From: Fibrobacter sp. UWT2
Lineage (GTDB): Bacteria > Fibrobacterota > Fibrobacteria > Fibrobacterales > Fibrobacteraceae
Direction of reading: 5' to 3'
DNA: 64,000 nt
Assembly (NCBI RefSeq): GCF_900142545.1
Contig: NZ_FRBF01000014.1
Span: 22,939-86,938, forward strand
Shown here piece by piece: positions 51,999 through 60,677 of the stretch. The position numbers were made by a program, and so were the translations under genes. Each line of letters opens with the position of its first letter. Within the stretch, counting starts at the first letter, position 1. The notes under the pieces were generated by a model, which did not search any database, was not told the origin of the DNA, and worked only from the letters and a program-made list of their open reading frames with translations.

Positions 51999-52397
51999 CT
52001 AGAATTTCACGACGCGGGGAGAGGCGCCAAAGGCGTAGAACGTGGCAGTCGCATCCTTAAAGTAGAGCGTTTCGGTATTGTCGTCATCGGGCGAATACAT
52101 GAACTTGAGTTCGGGATAGTGCTCGAGCATATGGACCTTGGGTTCGCGACGGTCATCGCGGACAAGCGTACCGGCAACGCGAAGCCACTTGTTTCCCTCG
52201 GAGTTCATGGCACAAATCTCGACCTTGCCGTTTTTCTGAATCTGCTTGGAGCAGTCCTTCGACTTGCCGGTCTGAATGTAGAGCTTGCCCTCGAAAATTT
52301 CGATGGTGCCGAAGGGGCGTACACGCGGCTGGTCGCCGTCAACCGTCGCCAAAAAGTAGGCGCCACATTCCTTGATGAAGTTCTTGACTTCTTCCAT
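51999..52397 (-). CDS. Pyridoxamine 5'-phosphate oxidase-family protein
   Basis: The 132-residue product has the flavin-binding split-barrel pattern of the family: YFLATVDGDQPRVRPFGTIE at residues 14-33, LYIQTGKSKDCSKQI and VEICAMNSEGNKWLRVAGT. Such small proteins usually bind FMN or F420 and reduce small molecules; the true substrate is unknown. Cytoplasmic. It starts 9 bases after the macro-domain gene and is co-transcribed with it. Confidence 0.85.
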   Translation of the reverse strand: MEEVKNFIKECGAYFLATVDGDQPRVRPFGTIEIFEGKLYIQTGKSKDCSKQIQKNGKVEICAMNSEGNKWLRVAGTLVRDDRREPKVHMLEHYPELKFMYSPDDDNTETLYFKDATATFYAFGASPRVVKF

Positions 52398-52406
52398 ATT
52401 GATCTC

Positions 52407-52907
52407 CTATTTGGATTTTACTTCTTGATAAACTTTCAACATTTCATCCCCAAAGCAACAGAAAACGACCTTTTTGACGTTTTTTGCGGGGAACTTATCA
52501 ACAGTCCGGATTGCAATCTCGGCAGCAGCCTTCCAGGGGTAGCCATAAACACCTGCCGAAATAGCGGGGAAGGCAACCGTCTCGCAGCCATTTTCCTCGG
52601 CCAGATCGAGACAGCTCTTGTAGCAAGATTCCAGAAGTTCGGGTTCACCATGCAAGCCATCCCGATAAACCGGACCCGGAGTGTGAATAACAAACTCTGC
52701 GGGGAGTCTGAAACCCGGAGTGATTTTGGCCTTACCCGTCTCGCAACCGTTCAGGGGAATGCAGGACCTCAAGAGCTCCGGACCTGCCGCCCGGTGAATT
52801 GCCCCATCGACACCGCCACCACCCAAAAGCGAACAGTTCGCCGCATTCACAATGGCGTCGACCTTCAGCTTGGTGATATCACCCTGGATAATTTCAGTCT
52901 CTATCAT
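52407..52907 (-). CDS. Macro-domain O-acetyl-ADP-ribose deacetylase-like protein
   Basis: The 166-residue product is a stand-alone macro domain of YmdB type: [20 protein letters not shown] at residues about 21-40 and [18 protein letters not shown] near 120. It hydrolyses O-acetyl-ADP-ribose or ADP-ribosyl esters. The ATG at 52907 has GGAG 9 bases upstream; a more distal ATG (52919) has none. It is first in a two-gene operon with the flavin-family gene. Confidence 0.92.
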   Translation of the reverse strand: MIETEIIQGDITKLKVDAIVNAANCSLLGGGGVDGAIHRAAGPELLRSCIPLNGCETGKAKITPGFRLPAEFVIHTPGPVYRDGLHGEPELLESCYKSCLDLAEENGCETVAFPAISAGVYGYPWKAAAEIAIRTVDKFPAKNVKKVVFCCFGDEMLKVYQEVKSK

Positions 52908-53003
52908 AAAAATCTCCATGAGAAATATACATAATTGGTAGGAGAATCAGAGCAAACCTTTCTCACAATTTTTTTATATATTAATACTACCGGGGGTTAA
53001 TTC

Positions 53004-53321
53004 ATGAAATTTCAAATAGCCTTACTCGCCATTATAACACTGGCGGAACTGTCAAGCGCACAGCTCCTGCCTCCTAAAAAAACAGAAAACATTCCAAAAA
53101 TCGATAGTGCCCTTGTATTCAGAGTCAACTATGGCGATGAATCGGCTCCGATAGACGACCCTCAAAAGGAGGAGGAGCCGATAACGGAACCAACCAGAGG
53201 AAGAAGCCATAGTGGTTTCGATTTCAAGAGCTCCCTAATATGGACAGGAATTTGTGCCACCGAAGCAATCCTTTCAAAAGGGGCAAGCGCCAATTCCCTT
53301 TGCTTTCGTGGCCAGCCGTAA
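53004..53321 (+). CDS. Small secreted protein of unknown function
   Basis: The 105-residue product has a signal peptide (cut near SSA-QLLPPKK). The mature part is Glu/Pro-rich (PIDDPQKEEEPITEPTRGRS) and ends in a short hydrophobic patch and two Cys. No domain recognised. Its short C-terminus might mean a truncated gene. Confidence 0.45.
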   Translation: MKFQIALLAIITLAELSSAQLLPPKKTENIPKIDSALVFRVNYGDESAPIDDPQKEEEPITEPTRGRSHSGFDFKSSLIWTGICATEAILSKGASANSLCFRGQP

Positions 53322-53333
53322 GGTTCTAAAAGA

Positions 53334-53714
53334 ATGAAAATCGAACATGTCGCCATCTGGGTAAAAGACATCGACAAAATATGCGAATTCTACCGAAAGT
53401 ATTTTGGTGGGGTAGTTCACCCGATTTATCATAATCCGGCAAAACAGTTCACCAGCCGGTTCATCACCTTCGACGACGGAGCTCGTTTGGAAATAATGCA
53501 CAAACCAGAAATGTTCCACGTGGAACAATCGGAACATCTCGGGTATGCGCACCTATCTTTTTCTGTCGGTTCCAAAGAAGAGGTAGACCGCCTCACCCAA
53601 AAAATGTCCGAAGACGGAATCCAGGTGGTGGGGCAACCCCGAACAACCGGTGACGGGTATTATGAAAGTGTGGTTCTCGATCCCGAAGGCAATAGGGTAG
53701 AGATTACAGTTTAG
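53334..53714 (+). CDS. VOC (glyoxalase-fold) family protein
   Basis: The 126-residue product has two beta-alpha-beta-beta-beta units: MKIEHVAIWVKDIDKICEFY with metal His5, LEIMHKP, LGYAHLSFSVGSKEEVDRL and VVLDPEGNRVEITV with the final Glu ligand. The order H-E-H-E fits a metal-binding glyoxalase-type enzyme; the substrate is unknown. A parS site lies inside the gene, coding for residues near EMFHVEQ. Confidence 0.88.
   Translation: MKIEHVAIWVKDIDKICEFYRKYFGGVVHPIYHNPAKQFTSRFITFDDGARLEIMHKPEMFHVEQSEHLGYAHLSFSVGSKEEVDRLTQKMSEDGIQVVGQPRTTGDGYYESVVLDPEGNRVEITV
53512..53527. promoter_or_regulatory. parS site 2 (inside the VOC gene)
   Basis: TGTTCCACGTGGAACA is a perfect 16-base palindrome and an exact copy of sites 4 and 5. 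Confidence 0.88.
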
Positions 53715-53733
53715 AAAAAGGGCGGAGTTAGGT

Positions 53734-54399
53734 ATGAGGAGAACATTCATTATATTGGCAGCGGCGTTTTTGAATGCCCATGCGATCGATTGTATTAGAC
53801 ACACATTCGATTATTTCGCAACGGACTTCGAAAATCATGTACTCGTCTTGCCCAGCGAAATGTTCCCGGATAGTATCCATCAGAAACAAAACGGACGAGT
53901 CAATACCATCAAGTATCATTGGACAGGCAATCACCTGGACAGCATGAGCCTATCCCAATCTTGCCTTGCCCGCGGTTACGAAAAAAAATCCACCTTCATT
54001 CCCGACTGGAAAATTGACTCCACCAAGGTAGGCAAGGTCAAGAAATACGACTGGAAATCTCTGAAAGACGGATGGCACTTTACGGTCTACCGCGGAAAAG
54101 ATTCCGTCTATATCGATAATGACAATGAACAACACCAGATATTCTACCTCAAAAACGATACCATTTACGAAGTCAATAACTGGGTTCCCAGGAATTTGAA
54201 AACTTACCACGACCCCGATAATAAGAGCAAGTGTATTCGAAAAAGCGATAATAACTTTATCATCGACACTTATGAATACGAAATGAAGGGGAATACCCTT
54301 ATCCAGAAATCAATCAAGTTCGACCATAACAGATACATCAAAGCCCCCGGCCCCTGCATGGGCGGCAACGAATATACCACTATATATTATAAGAAGTGA
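53734..54399 (+). CDS. Secreted protein, paralogue of the 54598 gene
   Basis: The 221-residue product has a signal peptide (MRRTFIILAAAFLNAHA, cut before IDC) and a Cys right after it. Near residue 160 it has the segment LKTYHDPDNKSKCIRKSDNN, shared with the next gene (THDPDNKDQCIEK), so the two are paralogues. No known domain. Probably periplasmic or surface. Confidence 0.6.
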   Translation: MRRTFIILAAAFLNAHAIDCIRHTFDYFATDFENHVLVLPSEMFPDSIHQKQNGRVNTIKYHWTGNHLDSMSLSQSCLARGYEKKSTFIPDWKIDSTKVGKVKKYDWKSLKDGWHFTVYRGKDSVYIDNDNEQHQIFYLKNDTIYEVNNWVPRNLKTYHDPDNKSKCIRKSDNNFIIDTYEYEMKGNTLIQKSIKFDHNRYIKAPGPCMGGNEYTTIYYKK

Positions 54400-54541
54400 G
54401 ATGTTTGGCCTTTGGCTTCGCCAAAGTCCGACACCCTGCGGTTACCAAATATATATGAAACTTGAAACTTTAGTTTCGTAGTTGAGTTATCCTCTATGAG
54501 GAAAAATATGCGAGCACATTTTTGCTTGGTAACCTTGGTTG

Positions 54542-54557
54542 TGTTTCACGTGGAACA
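54542..54557. promoter_or_regulatory. parS site 3
   Basis: TGTTTCACGTGGAACA differs from the perfect palindrome by one base. It lies about 40 bases before the 54598 start. Confidence 0.82.
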
Positions 54558-54597
54558 CAACCAAGCAAACATAAAACCTTTTACTATATTTCCCAAT

Positions 54598-55458
54598 ATG
54601 AAAAAGACATTCTTCATTATTCTTTCCCTCGCAGTCTATTCCCTTGCATTGGACTGTGTCAACCTTGCAACCTTTGGACAGATAAACACTCTCCCAAACG
54701 CACGACCAGATAGTGCAAGCACATATACCCTGATTCGCACCTTAGTCGGCGAAGAGCTTATAGAAACATTCGTTCCTCGTTATAACACAAGGAAAATAGT
54801 ATGGAATGGAAACACCCTCGAAAAAACGATTAATTACGAAGGTAGCGACATTGATTCTTTAAAAGTCAAAAGTACTGTTTCGCAATCAATCACCATTGAA
54901 CGAGACGGTGATAAAATTTATGCCATCTACGGCGGCGAAGGATCCAAATACGCAGATACAACCTACATCAGTCAAGACTCTTCATACGGCAGTTCTTCTA
55001 CTCGCGGTTATAAGAACGGCTCTAGTTACGAAACGAGTCGAGTTGAAAAAAGAGTTGTCAGGAACGACTCCCTCTTTGTCTTAAAATCATTCTTCGAAAG
55101 CGGCAGCGATTATTTTTCTCGTGGCTATGACGGATATCTTATCACCCATGATCCCGACAACAAAGATCAATGCATCGAAAAGATATACCACTTTAACGAT
55201 GACGATTCCATGGATGTGAAAGACAACATTCTCAGTATCTATACCATTGAAGAAACGGACAATGGTTTTGTGACAACGCGAAAAATGGTTAACGACAGCA
55301 CCATTTATAAAGTTTTCTACGTATATAATGAGATGACCACATCCATCCATCATAAAGTTCGCCCGGCAGTCAATTACAAAAAGGCAAAACATTTCGACCT
55401 CCTCGGCCGCCCCGCCAACAAAAAATATATCATGAGTGTTCCACGTGGAACATTCTAA
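54598..55458 (+). CDS. Secreted protein, paralogue of the 53734 gene, with sorting-like tail
   Basis: The 286-residue product has a signal peptide (MKKTFFIILSLAVYSLA, cut before LDC). It shares the HDPDNKxxCI segment with its neighbour and ends in KHFDLLGRPANKKYIMS, a FDLxGR type tail. The last residues (VPRGTF) are encoded by parS site 4. The start at 54598 gives the signal peptide; a longer frame from 54496 is open but lacks one. No enzyme domain recognised. Confidence 0.6.
   Translation: MKKTFFIILSLAVYSLALDCVNLATFGQINTLPNARPDSASTYTLIRTLVGEELIETFVPRYNTRKIVWNGNTLEKTINYEGSDIDSLKVKSTVSQSITIERDGDKIYAIYGGEGSKYADTTYISQDSSYGSSSTRGYKNGSSYETSRVEKRVVRNDSLFVLKSFFESGSDYFSRGYDGYLITHDPDNKDQCIEKIYHFNDDDSMDVKDNILSIYTIEETDNGFVTTRKMVNDSTIYKVFYVYNEMTTSIHHKVRPAVNYKKAKHFDLLGRPANKKYIMSVPRGTF
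55437..55452. promoter_or_regulatory. parS site 4 (end of the 54598 gene)
   Basis: TGTTCCACGTGGAACA, perfect palindrome. It encodes part of the C-terminus of the upstream protein. Confidence 0.88.
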
Positions 55459-55574
55459 CCTATTTTTTATTCACACAAAATCCACATTTATCAAAAACTT
55501 ATCCACGGATATTTTTAAAAAGTGAAAGGGCACCAGCCCTTTTTTCTTGTATTCACATTTCATAATACTAAATT
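55459..55574. other. Short intergenic region with DnaA-box-like sequences
   Basis: TTATTCACA (55467-55475) and TTATCCACG (55499-55507) each differ from the DnaA box by one base, next to parS sites 4 and 5. Otherwise only a terminator is seen. Confidence 0.35.
55525..55545 (+). terminator. Terminator after the 54598 gene
   Basis: AAAGGGC pairs with GCCCTTT around a 4-base loop, followed by TTT. Confidence 0.75.
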
Positions 55575-55600
55575 ATGTTCGGGATATTCCATAAAAAGAA

Positions 55601-55616
55601 TGTTCCACGTGGAACA
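55601..55616. promoter_or_regulatory. parS site 5 (before rsmG)
   Basis: TGTTCCACGTGGAACA, perfect palindrome, ends one base before the ATG at 55617. It is the site closest to parA-parB. Confidence 0.88.
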
Positions 55617-56321
55617 ATGAGTTATAGAGAAAACAAAAATCAGCAGAACCTTTTGAACCAGTTCTTGACGGAACATGGTGTGCAGCTGTCCGAAGATGTA
55701 CTCGGCAAGCTTTATGATTTTGCAGACTTGGTGGTAAATACCAAGCAGTTTGGTAACCTGATTTCGGCAAAGGACTCCGAGAAGTTCTTGAGCAGACACA
55801 TCGCCGATTCCCTCGTTCCCTATATATATATAGTGAACGGTGGATTGCAAGACAATTCAACTCCGAATTCCTCACTCCTCAAAGCGACCGAAGGGAGCGA
55901 CCTCATACCCCACACCTGTAAGTGGGCCGATATGGGTGCGGGGGCAGGTTGTCCGATTTTTCCGCTCGCCATCGTTATGCCCCATGTGGAATTCTTTGCA
56001 GTCGAACCCCGCCATATGCGCGTGGAATTCATGAAGTTCGCCAAGGAAAAACTGCACCTGGATAATCTGACCGTCGTAGGCAAGCGTTTCGAAACTTCGG
56101 GACTTGCCTATCTGGACTATGTGAGTTGCCGCGCCCTTTCGACTTTCGAAAACGACTGGGAACGTGCCCAGCCCGGTTTGAAGGGCGGTGGAAAATTCCT
56201 CACGCTGAAAAGTTTCAACAATATTGTTCACCTGGAAAATGATCCGGCAGTACACATATATAAATATGCACTCCCGCAGGAAGAACAAGTTTACGCCTTA
56301 GTCACTCGAGGTAATGAATGA
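55617..56321 (+). CDS. rsmG: 16S rRNA (guanine527-N7)-methyltransferase RsmG
   Basis: The 234-residue product has the GidB/RsmG fold: KFLSRHIADSL at about residue 53, the SAM site WADMGAGAGCPIFPLAIV and VSCRALSTFE. It methylates G527 of 16S rRNA. Two starts are possible: 55575, which would translate through parS, and 55617, which follows it; the latter fits the usual N-terminus better. Its stop overlaps the parA start by four bases (ATGA). Confidence 0.9.
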   Translation: MSYRENKNQQNLLNQFLTEHGVQLSEDVLGKLYDFADLVVNTKQFGNLISAKDSEKFLSRHIADSLVPYIYIVNGGLQDNSTPNSSLLKATEGSDLIPHTCKWADMGAGAGCPIFPLAIVMPHVEFFAVEPRHMRVEFMKFAKEKLHLDNLTVVGKRFETSGLAYLDYVSCRALSTFENDWERAQPGLKGGGKFLTLKSFNNIVHLENDPAVHIYKYALPQEEQVYALVTRGNE

Positions 56322-57103
56322 GTAAAGTGATAGCAGTCTGCAACCAGAAAGGTGGCGTGGGCAAGACCACGACCGCTGTCAACCTGGCCGCCAGTTTTGC
56401 CGCATTGGAAAAGAAGACTCTCCTTATCGACATGGACCCGCAGGGTAACGCGTCGCAGGGTCTCGGCTACAACGAACTTCAGGATGTCGATATCCACGAA
56501 GTCCTGAACATGGCCGACAATCCGGACAATATTACCTACGACAACATCAAGGACGCTATCCTCGATACGAGCCTCGACTACCTCAAGGTCATCACCTCCG
56601 GCCCTGACCTTGCCGTCATGGAAATCGAACTGGTGAACGCCATGAGCCGCGAACGCCGTCTCGAACGCGTGATGAACGTATTGAAGCAGTCTTTCGAATT
56701 CATCATCATCGACGCTCCTCCGAGCCTGAACCTTTTGACGCTGAACGTGCTGACCGCAGCTACCAGCGTGTTGATTCCGGTGCAGTGCGAATACTACGCC
56801 CTGCAGGGTATGACCGAACTTTTCAAGACTATCCGCGAAGTCCAGAAGAACCTGAACGCAAACCTCAAGATCGAAGGTGCGCTCCTCACCATGTACGATT
56901 CCCGCCTGAGCCTCTGCAAGCAGGTCGCCGAAGAAGTACGTGAAAACTTGAGCGACACCGTCTTCCAGGCAATGATTCCGAGAAACGTGAAACTCTCCGA
57001 AGCTCCGAGCCACGGCAAGCCCGCCATCCTTTACGATGTACAGAGCAGTGGTGCACAAGCGTACATGAAACTCGCCGAAGAAATCTTGAACAAGGGAAAG
57101 TAG
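56318..57103 (+). CDS. parA: Chromosome partitioning ATPase ParA (Soj)
   Basis: The 261-residue product has the deviant Walker A CNQKGGVGKTTTAVNLAA at residues 8-25, Walker A' LLIDMDPQGNASQG and Walker B IIIDAPPSLNLLT. It moves the ParB-parS complex away from the origin during replication. It is the second gene of rsmG-parA-parB and has a 3-base gap to parB. Confidence 0.97.
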   Translation: MSKVIAVCNQKGGVGKTTTAVNLAASFAALEKKTLLIDMDPQGNASQGLGYNELQDVDIHEVLNMADNPDNITYDNIKDAILDTSLDYLKVITSGPDLAVMEIELVNAMSRERRLERVMNVLKQSFEFIIIDAPPSLNLLTLNVLTAATSVLIPVQCEYYALQGMTELFKTIREVQKNLNANLKIEGALLTMYDSRLSLCKQVAEEVRENLSDTVFQAMIPRNVKLSEAPSHGKPAILYDVQSSGAQAYMKLAEEILNKGK

Positions 57104-57106
57104 TAA

Positions 57107-58096
57107 ATGGGTAAAAAGTCTTTCGCATTGGGTCGCAGCCTCGCCGATATCCTCAAGGACCATTCCGCTCCGACAGCTTCCGACATTCAACAGTCCAATC
57201 CACAATCCGGCGATAATAACGCCGAAAATTCCGAAACTGTTGATAACTCCCAGAAAGTCGTCGAAATCAGCGTCGACCTCATCGACCCGAACCCGTTCCA
57301 GCCGCGTAAGGTTTTCAGCGACGACGAACTGGTCGAACTTGCAGATTCAATCGAACAGCACGGCTTGATCCAGCCGATCGCCGTCCGCAAGGTGGGCGAC
57401 CGTTACCAGCTCATCAGCGGTGAACGCCGTACCCGCGCAAGCAAACTTGCCGGACTCCCGACCATCAAGGCCCAGGTTTACGAAAACCTCGACGACAAGG
57501 CCATGGCCGAATGGGCTCTCATCGAAAACATCCAGCGCGTCGACCTGAACCCGGTCGAAGTCGCCAAGTCTTATCAACAATTGATCGATAATCACGGCTA
57601 CACTCACGAAGATTTGTCCAAGATTGTGAGTAAGTCGCGTTCCGCAATTACTAACGCACTTCGCCTGCTCAAGCTGCCGCCCCAGGTACTTTTGTGGATA
57701 GAAGAAGGAAAAATTTCCGGCGGTGCCGCCCGCGCCCTCTGCAGCGACAAGATCCAGAACGCCGAAGAAATTGCCAAGCGCATTATCGAAGAAGGACTGA
57801 ACGTCCGCCAGATCGAAGCGATTGCCCGCGGCGAAGAACCGAAGGTTGCCCAACCGGAACAGCCCGCACCGGCAGACGAAGACCAGCCTGAAGTTCACAA
57901 GCCCGAAGTCGAAACCAAGCCGAAGCCGGAACTCAGCGCCGATATGAAGCAGTTCGAGATGCGTCTCGAAACCTTCTTCGGTACTAAGGTCCAGCTGAAC
58001 CCGAGTGCTTCTACCGAAACCAAGGGTACTATCGTCATCAACTATTATTCCATGGACGACCTCAACCGAATCCAGGAACTCATGGAAAATCGCTAA
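57107..58096 (+). CDS. parB: Chromosome partitioning protein ParB
   Basis: The 329-residue product has the ParB N-terminal CTPase domain (IDPNPFQPRKVF, LISGERRTRASKLAG; the GERRTR motif binds CTP), a helix-turn-helix (YTHEDLSKIVSKSRSAITNA) and a Pro/Glu-rich linker before the C-terminal dimer domain. It loads at parS and spreads as a sliding clamp. Five parS sites lie within 6 kb upstream. Confidence 0.97.
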   Translation: MGKKSFALGRSLADILKDHSAPTASDIQQSNPQSGDNNAENSETVDNSQKVVEISVDLIDPNPFQPRKVFSDDELVELADSIEQHGLIQPIAVRKVGDRYQLISGERRTRASKLAGLPTIKAQVYENLDDKAMAEWALIENIQRVDLNPVEVAKSYQQLIDNHGYTHEDLSKIVSKSRSAITNALRLLKLPPQVLLWIEEGKISGGAARALCSDKIQNAEEIAKRIIEEGLNVRQIEAIARGEEPKVAQPEQPAPADEDQPEVHKPEVETKPKPELSADMKQFEMRLETFFGTKVQLNPSASTETKGTIVINYYSMDDLNRIQELMENR

Positions 58097-58102
58097 ACGA
58101 AA

Positions 58103-58903
58103 ATGAAAGGCAAGTACTACAAAGTCCAGATTATCCCGGAAGACTCCAAGGAAATCAAGAGCTACCGTGTCAACACGAAGTGGTTCCTCTTCCTGAAAAT
58201 CTTCCTGGTCGTATTTGTAATCGGTTCCGGATTCCTCATCTACAATGCTGGCCGAATCACGAAGATTGTCGTGCAGCACGAAAAGATGCGCACCGCCAAC
58301 GCCCAGCTGGCAAAGCAGAACGCCAACTACGAAGAACTCTTTTCGAGAATTGACTCCCTGTGGGTTCTGGAAGAACGCATCCAGAATATCCTGGGAACTT
58401 TCATCGAAAACGATTCGGGCGTCATCAACAGTCTCATTGACAAGAGCCGTTTCGCCCACACGCCTTCCGAAAAAATCGACGTCGATTACGAGGGCATCCA
58501 CGGGTGGAAGTCCATGGAAGAAAAGAGCCGACTGGAACATATTCCGAACGTAATCCCGGTAGTCGGAATCGTGAGCAAGAAATACAACGAAGTCGACGAC
58601 CACCTGGGAACCGACTTTTCGGCGCAGGTCGGAAACCCGGTTTTTGCATCGGGTAGCGGAGTCGTAGAATTCGCAGGTCCCAAGAACGAACTGGGCAACA
58701 CGGTCGTCATCAACCACCAGAACGGCTATATAACCAGTTATTCCCATCTGAAAGACATCCGGACCCGCAAGGGCAGAAACGTCGGAAAGGGCGAAATTAT
58801 AGGTACAGTAGGCAATACAGGTAACAGCAGCGCCCCGCACTTGCACTATTCTATCACAAAAGACGGCAAGGAAATGGACCCGGAATTATTTATTAACTAT
58901 TAA
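58103..58903 (+). CDS. M23 family metallopeptidase with one membrane segment
   Basis: The 266-residue product has a membrane segment at about residues 30-50 (FLKIFLVVFVIGSGFLIYNA), a coiled coil to about 100, and a LytM/M23 domain with zinc ligands His and Asp (DDHLGTDFSA) and HLHYS near residue 250. It cuts peptidoglycan cross-links or acts as an anchored scaffold. It follows parB by 6 bases and precedes a bactofilin, a pairing known to shape cell form. Confidence 0.92.
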   Translation: MKGKYYKVQIIPEDSKEIKSYRVNTKWFLFLKIFLVVFVIGSGFLIYNAGRITKIVVQHEKMRTANAQLAKQNANYEELFSRIDSLWVLEERIQNILGTFIENDSGVINSLIDKSRFAHTPSEKIDVDYEGIHGWKSMEEKSRLEHIPNVIPVVGIVSKKYNEVDDHLGTDFSAQVGNPVFASGSGVVEFAGPKNELGNTVVINHQNGYITSYSHLKDIRTRKGRNVGKGEIIGTVGNTGNSSAPHLHYSITKDGKEMDPELFINY

Positions 58904-58989
58904 AAAGTTACAAGCTTTTAGTTACCAGTTGCCGGAATATTTTTATAAATTCACTATAACTAAAACGAATTTTAATTCATGAGGAAAAA

Positions 58990-59385
58990 ATGGCTACAAA
59001 GGAACAGGAAATTACCCAGATCGGCCACAGCGTGACCATCAAGGGCGACATCAGCGGCAACAGTGACGTCCGTGTCGCAGGAAACATCAACGGCAGCATC
59101 TCTATCGAAGGTGAGCTCATCGTCGAACGCCAGGGTTATGTCGAAGGCGAAATCAAGACGACCACCGCCGTTATTGCAGGCTCCGTCAAGGGTAACATCG
59201 ACTGCTCCGACAAGCTTATCCTCGAAAGCTCTTCCCAGTACGAAGGCAACATCAAGACCAAGCGTCTTATCATCCAGGAAGGTGCCGTATTCCAGGGCAA
59301 CTGCCAGATGAACATCAAGCCTGTCGCTGCAGAAAAGCCGGCTGCTCCCGTTGCTCCCAAGAAAGAAGTAAACGCTCTTCTTTAA
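58990..59385 (+). CDS. Bactofilin (polymer-forming cytoskeletal protein)
   Basis: The 131-residue product is a bactofilin beta-helix: HSVTIKGDISGNSDVRVAG, IEGELIVERQGYVEG and KLILESSSQYEGNIKTKRLI. It self-assembles into filaments without nucleotide. The C-terminus is Pro/Ala-rich. It is the last gene of the par-M23 group and is followed by a terminator. Bactofilins can bind M23 peptidases and ParAB in other bacteria. Confidence 0.95.
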   Translation: MATKEQEITQIGHSVTIKGDISGNSDVRVAGNINGSISIEGELIVERQGYVEGEIKTTTAVIAGSVKGNIDCSDKLILESSSQYEGNIKTKRLIIQEGAVFQGNCQMNIKPVAAEKPAAPVAPKKEVNALL

Positions 59386-59409
59386 TCAAGAGCCAAATAA
59401 AGACTTAGT

Positions 59410-59438
59410 ACCCTCTTAACAGAGGGTCTTTGTTTTTT
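59410..59438 (+). terminator. Terminator after the bactofilin gene
   Basis: ACCCTC pairs with GAGGGT around a 6-base loop, followed by CTTTGTTTTTT. Confidence 0.88.
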
Positions 59439-59439
59439 A

Positions 59440-59795
59440 GTCAAAAAAGAGGAGAAAAATTCAAATCCACACCTATACTATTAAACATCATTTATTTATA
59501 TAAATAGTAATGGTAATTGATAGGGTGAATAGTGGATAAAATTGTGAAAACGAAATCATAAGTCTTTGAGAGGCAAAAACTTATAAAACTAAAAAAAGAG
59601 AAAATAAATGTTGAAAACTTTCAATATGTTCACTTTTTTCAATGTTGATAAGTGTTAAAGTAGGGTTTTCAATGCCAATTCACAGACGATGCACCGAAAT
59701 ATGTTGAAAATGCTATGATTTTTGTCACATTTGGCAATAAAAAGGAAAAAATTAGAAACACAGCATAGATATAATAGTTATATTGTACAAACAAA
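59440..59795. other. AT-rich intergenic region with DnaA-box-like sequences
   Basis: There is no gene in 350 bases. AGTGGATAA (59531-59539) and TGTTGATAA (59643-59651) are one base from the DnaA box. TGTTGAAAA occurs twice (about 59609 and 59703), and TTGAAA/TTTCAA (59611-59624) is a palindrome. It is a second candidate origin element, or only the promoter region of the next gene. Confidence 0.3.
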
Positions 59796-60536
59796 ATGTC
59801 ATCAAAGATCCTTAAAATAGGTCAGATATCCGATATCCATATCGGTAATGGAGAAGAGCTCGTACAGGGAATCGATGTTTGTGCGAATTTCCGTAAGGCT
59901 CTCTATTCCAAGTCTATGCAGAACCTGGATCTTTTGGTGTTGTCTGGAGACCTTTCCGAAAATTCCGAGCCGGGCGCATATGAATATGTCGCCTCCCTCC
60001 TGAAGGATTGCAAAAGTCCTTATTGCATTATTCCGGGCAACCATGATGACCTCAACGTCATGCGGAAATATTTCGACATCGAATCCGTGATTCACGGTGA
60101 CAGGTGTTTCTACCGCTACGACTTGAACGGCCGGACTATCTTTTTCCTGGATAGCGCCTGCGGAAATGTTTCACCGGAACAGTTGACTTGGCTCAAGGAA
60201 GAAGCTGCAAAGATCAAGGATGAAATCATCCTGTTCATGCACCATCCGCCTTGTTTCTGCGGTCACCGTTTCATGGACTTGCGCTATCATCTTGAAAACA
60301 TGGTCGAAGTCCAGCAGGTTCTTGCAGATATCAGGAATCTGACTCACATCTATGTGGGCCACTACCATCACCAGTTCGAAGTGAACATGGGTCGCCAGGT
60401 TGTGCATGTCGCACCGGCAACTCAGTTCCAGATTGATCCCAACGTACCCTATTTTAATCTGAAAAGTGCCGCTCCCGGCTGGCAATTGATAGAATGGGGC
60501 GAAAAATTTGTAGAAACTACAGTTTATTTTGAATGA
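59796..60536 (+). CDS. Calcineurin-like metallophosphoesterase
   Basis: The 246-residue product has the full set of metal motifs: ISDIHIG at residue 10, LVLSGDLSEN, IPGNHDDLN, LFMHHPPCF and YVGHYHHQFE. The layout (class III, CpdA/Icc-like) fits a cyclic-nucleotide or phosphodiester hydrolase; the substrate is unknown. Cytoplasmic. The start at 59796 is the ATG that opens the conserved N-terminus. Confidence 0.92.
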   Translation: MSSKILKIGQISDIHIGNGEELVQGIDVCANFRKALYSKSMQNLDLLVLSGDLSENSEPGAYEYVASLLKDCKSPYCIIPGNHDDLNVMRKYFDIESVIHGDRCFYRYDLNGRTIFFLDSACGNVSPEQLTWLKEEAAKIKDEIILFMHHPPCFCGHRFMDLRYHLENMVEVQQVLADIRNLTHIYVGHYHHQFEVNMGRQVVHVAPATQFQIDPNVPYFNLKSAAPGWQLIEWGEKFVETTVYFE

Positions 60537-60582
60537 ACCCCTTGAATTTTTAAAACTATTTGACTAAATTTGGGAAAAATTT

Positions 60583-60655
60583 GGCGGCTTAGCTCAGTTG
60601 GTAGAGCGTCGGAATCATAATCCGCAGGTCTGTGGTTCGAGCCCACAAGCCGCTA
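60583..60655 (+). tRNA. tRNA-Met (CAU), elongator type
   Basis: The cloverleaf is complete: acceptor GGCGGCT with AGCCGCT including the G1-U72 pair typical of elongator tRNA-Met, D arm GCTC/GAGC, anticodon CAT at 60616-60618 with loop ATCATAA, and T arm TGTGG/CCACA with TTCGAGC. The first anticodon-stem pair (T-C) is a mismatch. CCA is not encoded. tRNA-Ile2 is less likely given the acceptor end. Confidence 0.93.
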
Positions 60656-60677
60656 GTATTTTGAAAAAGAGGCTGAT

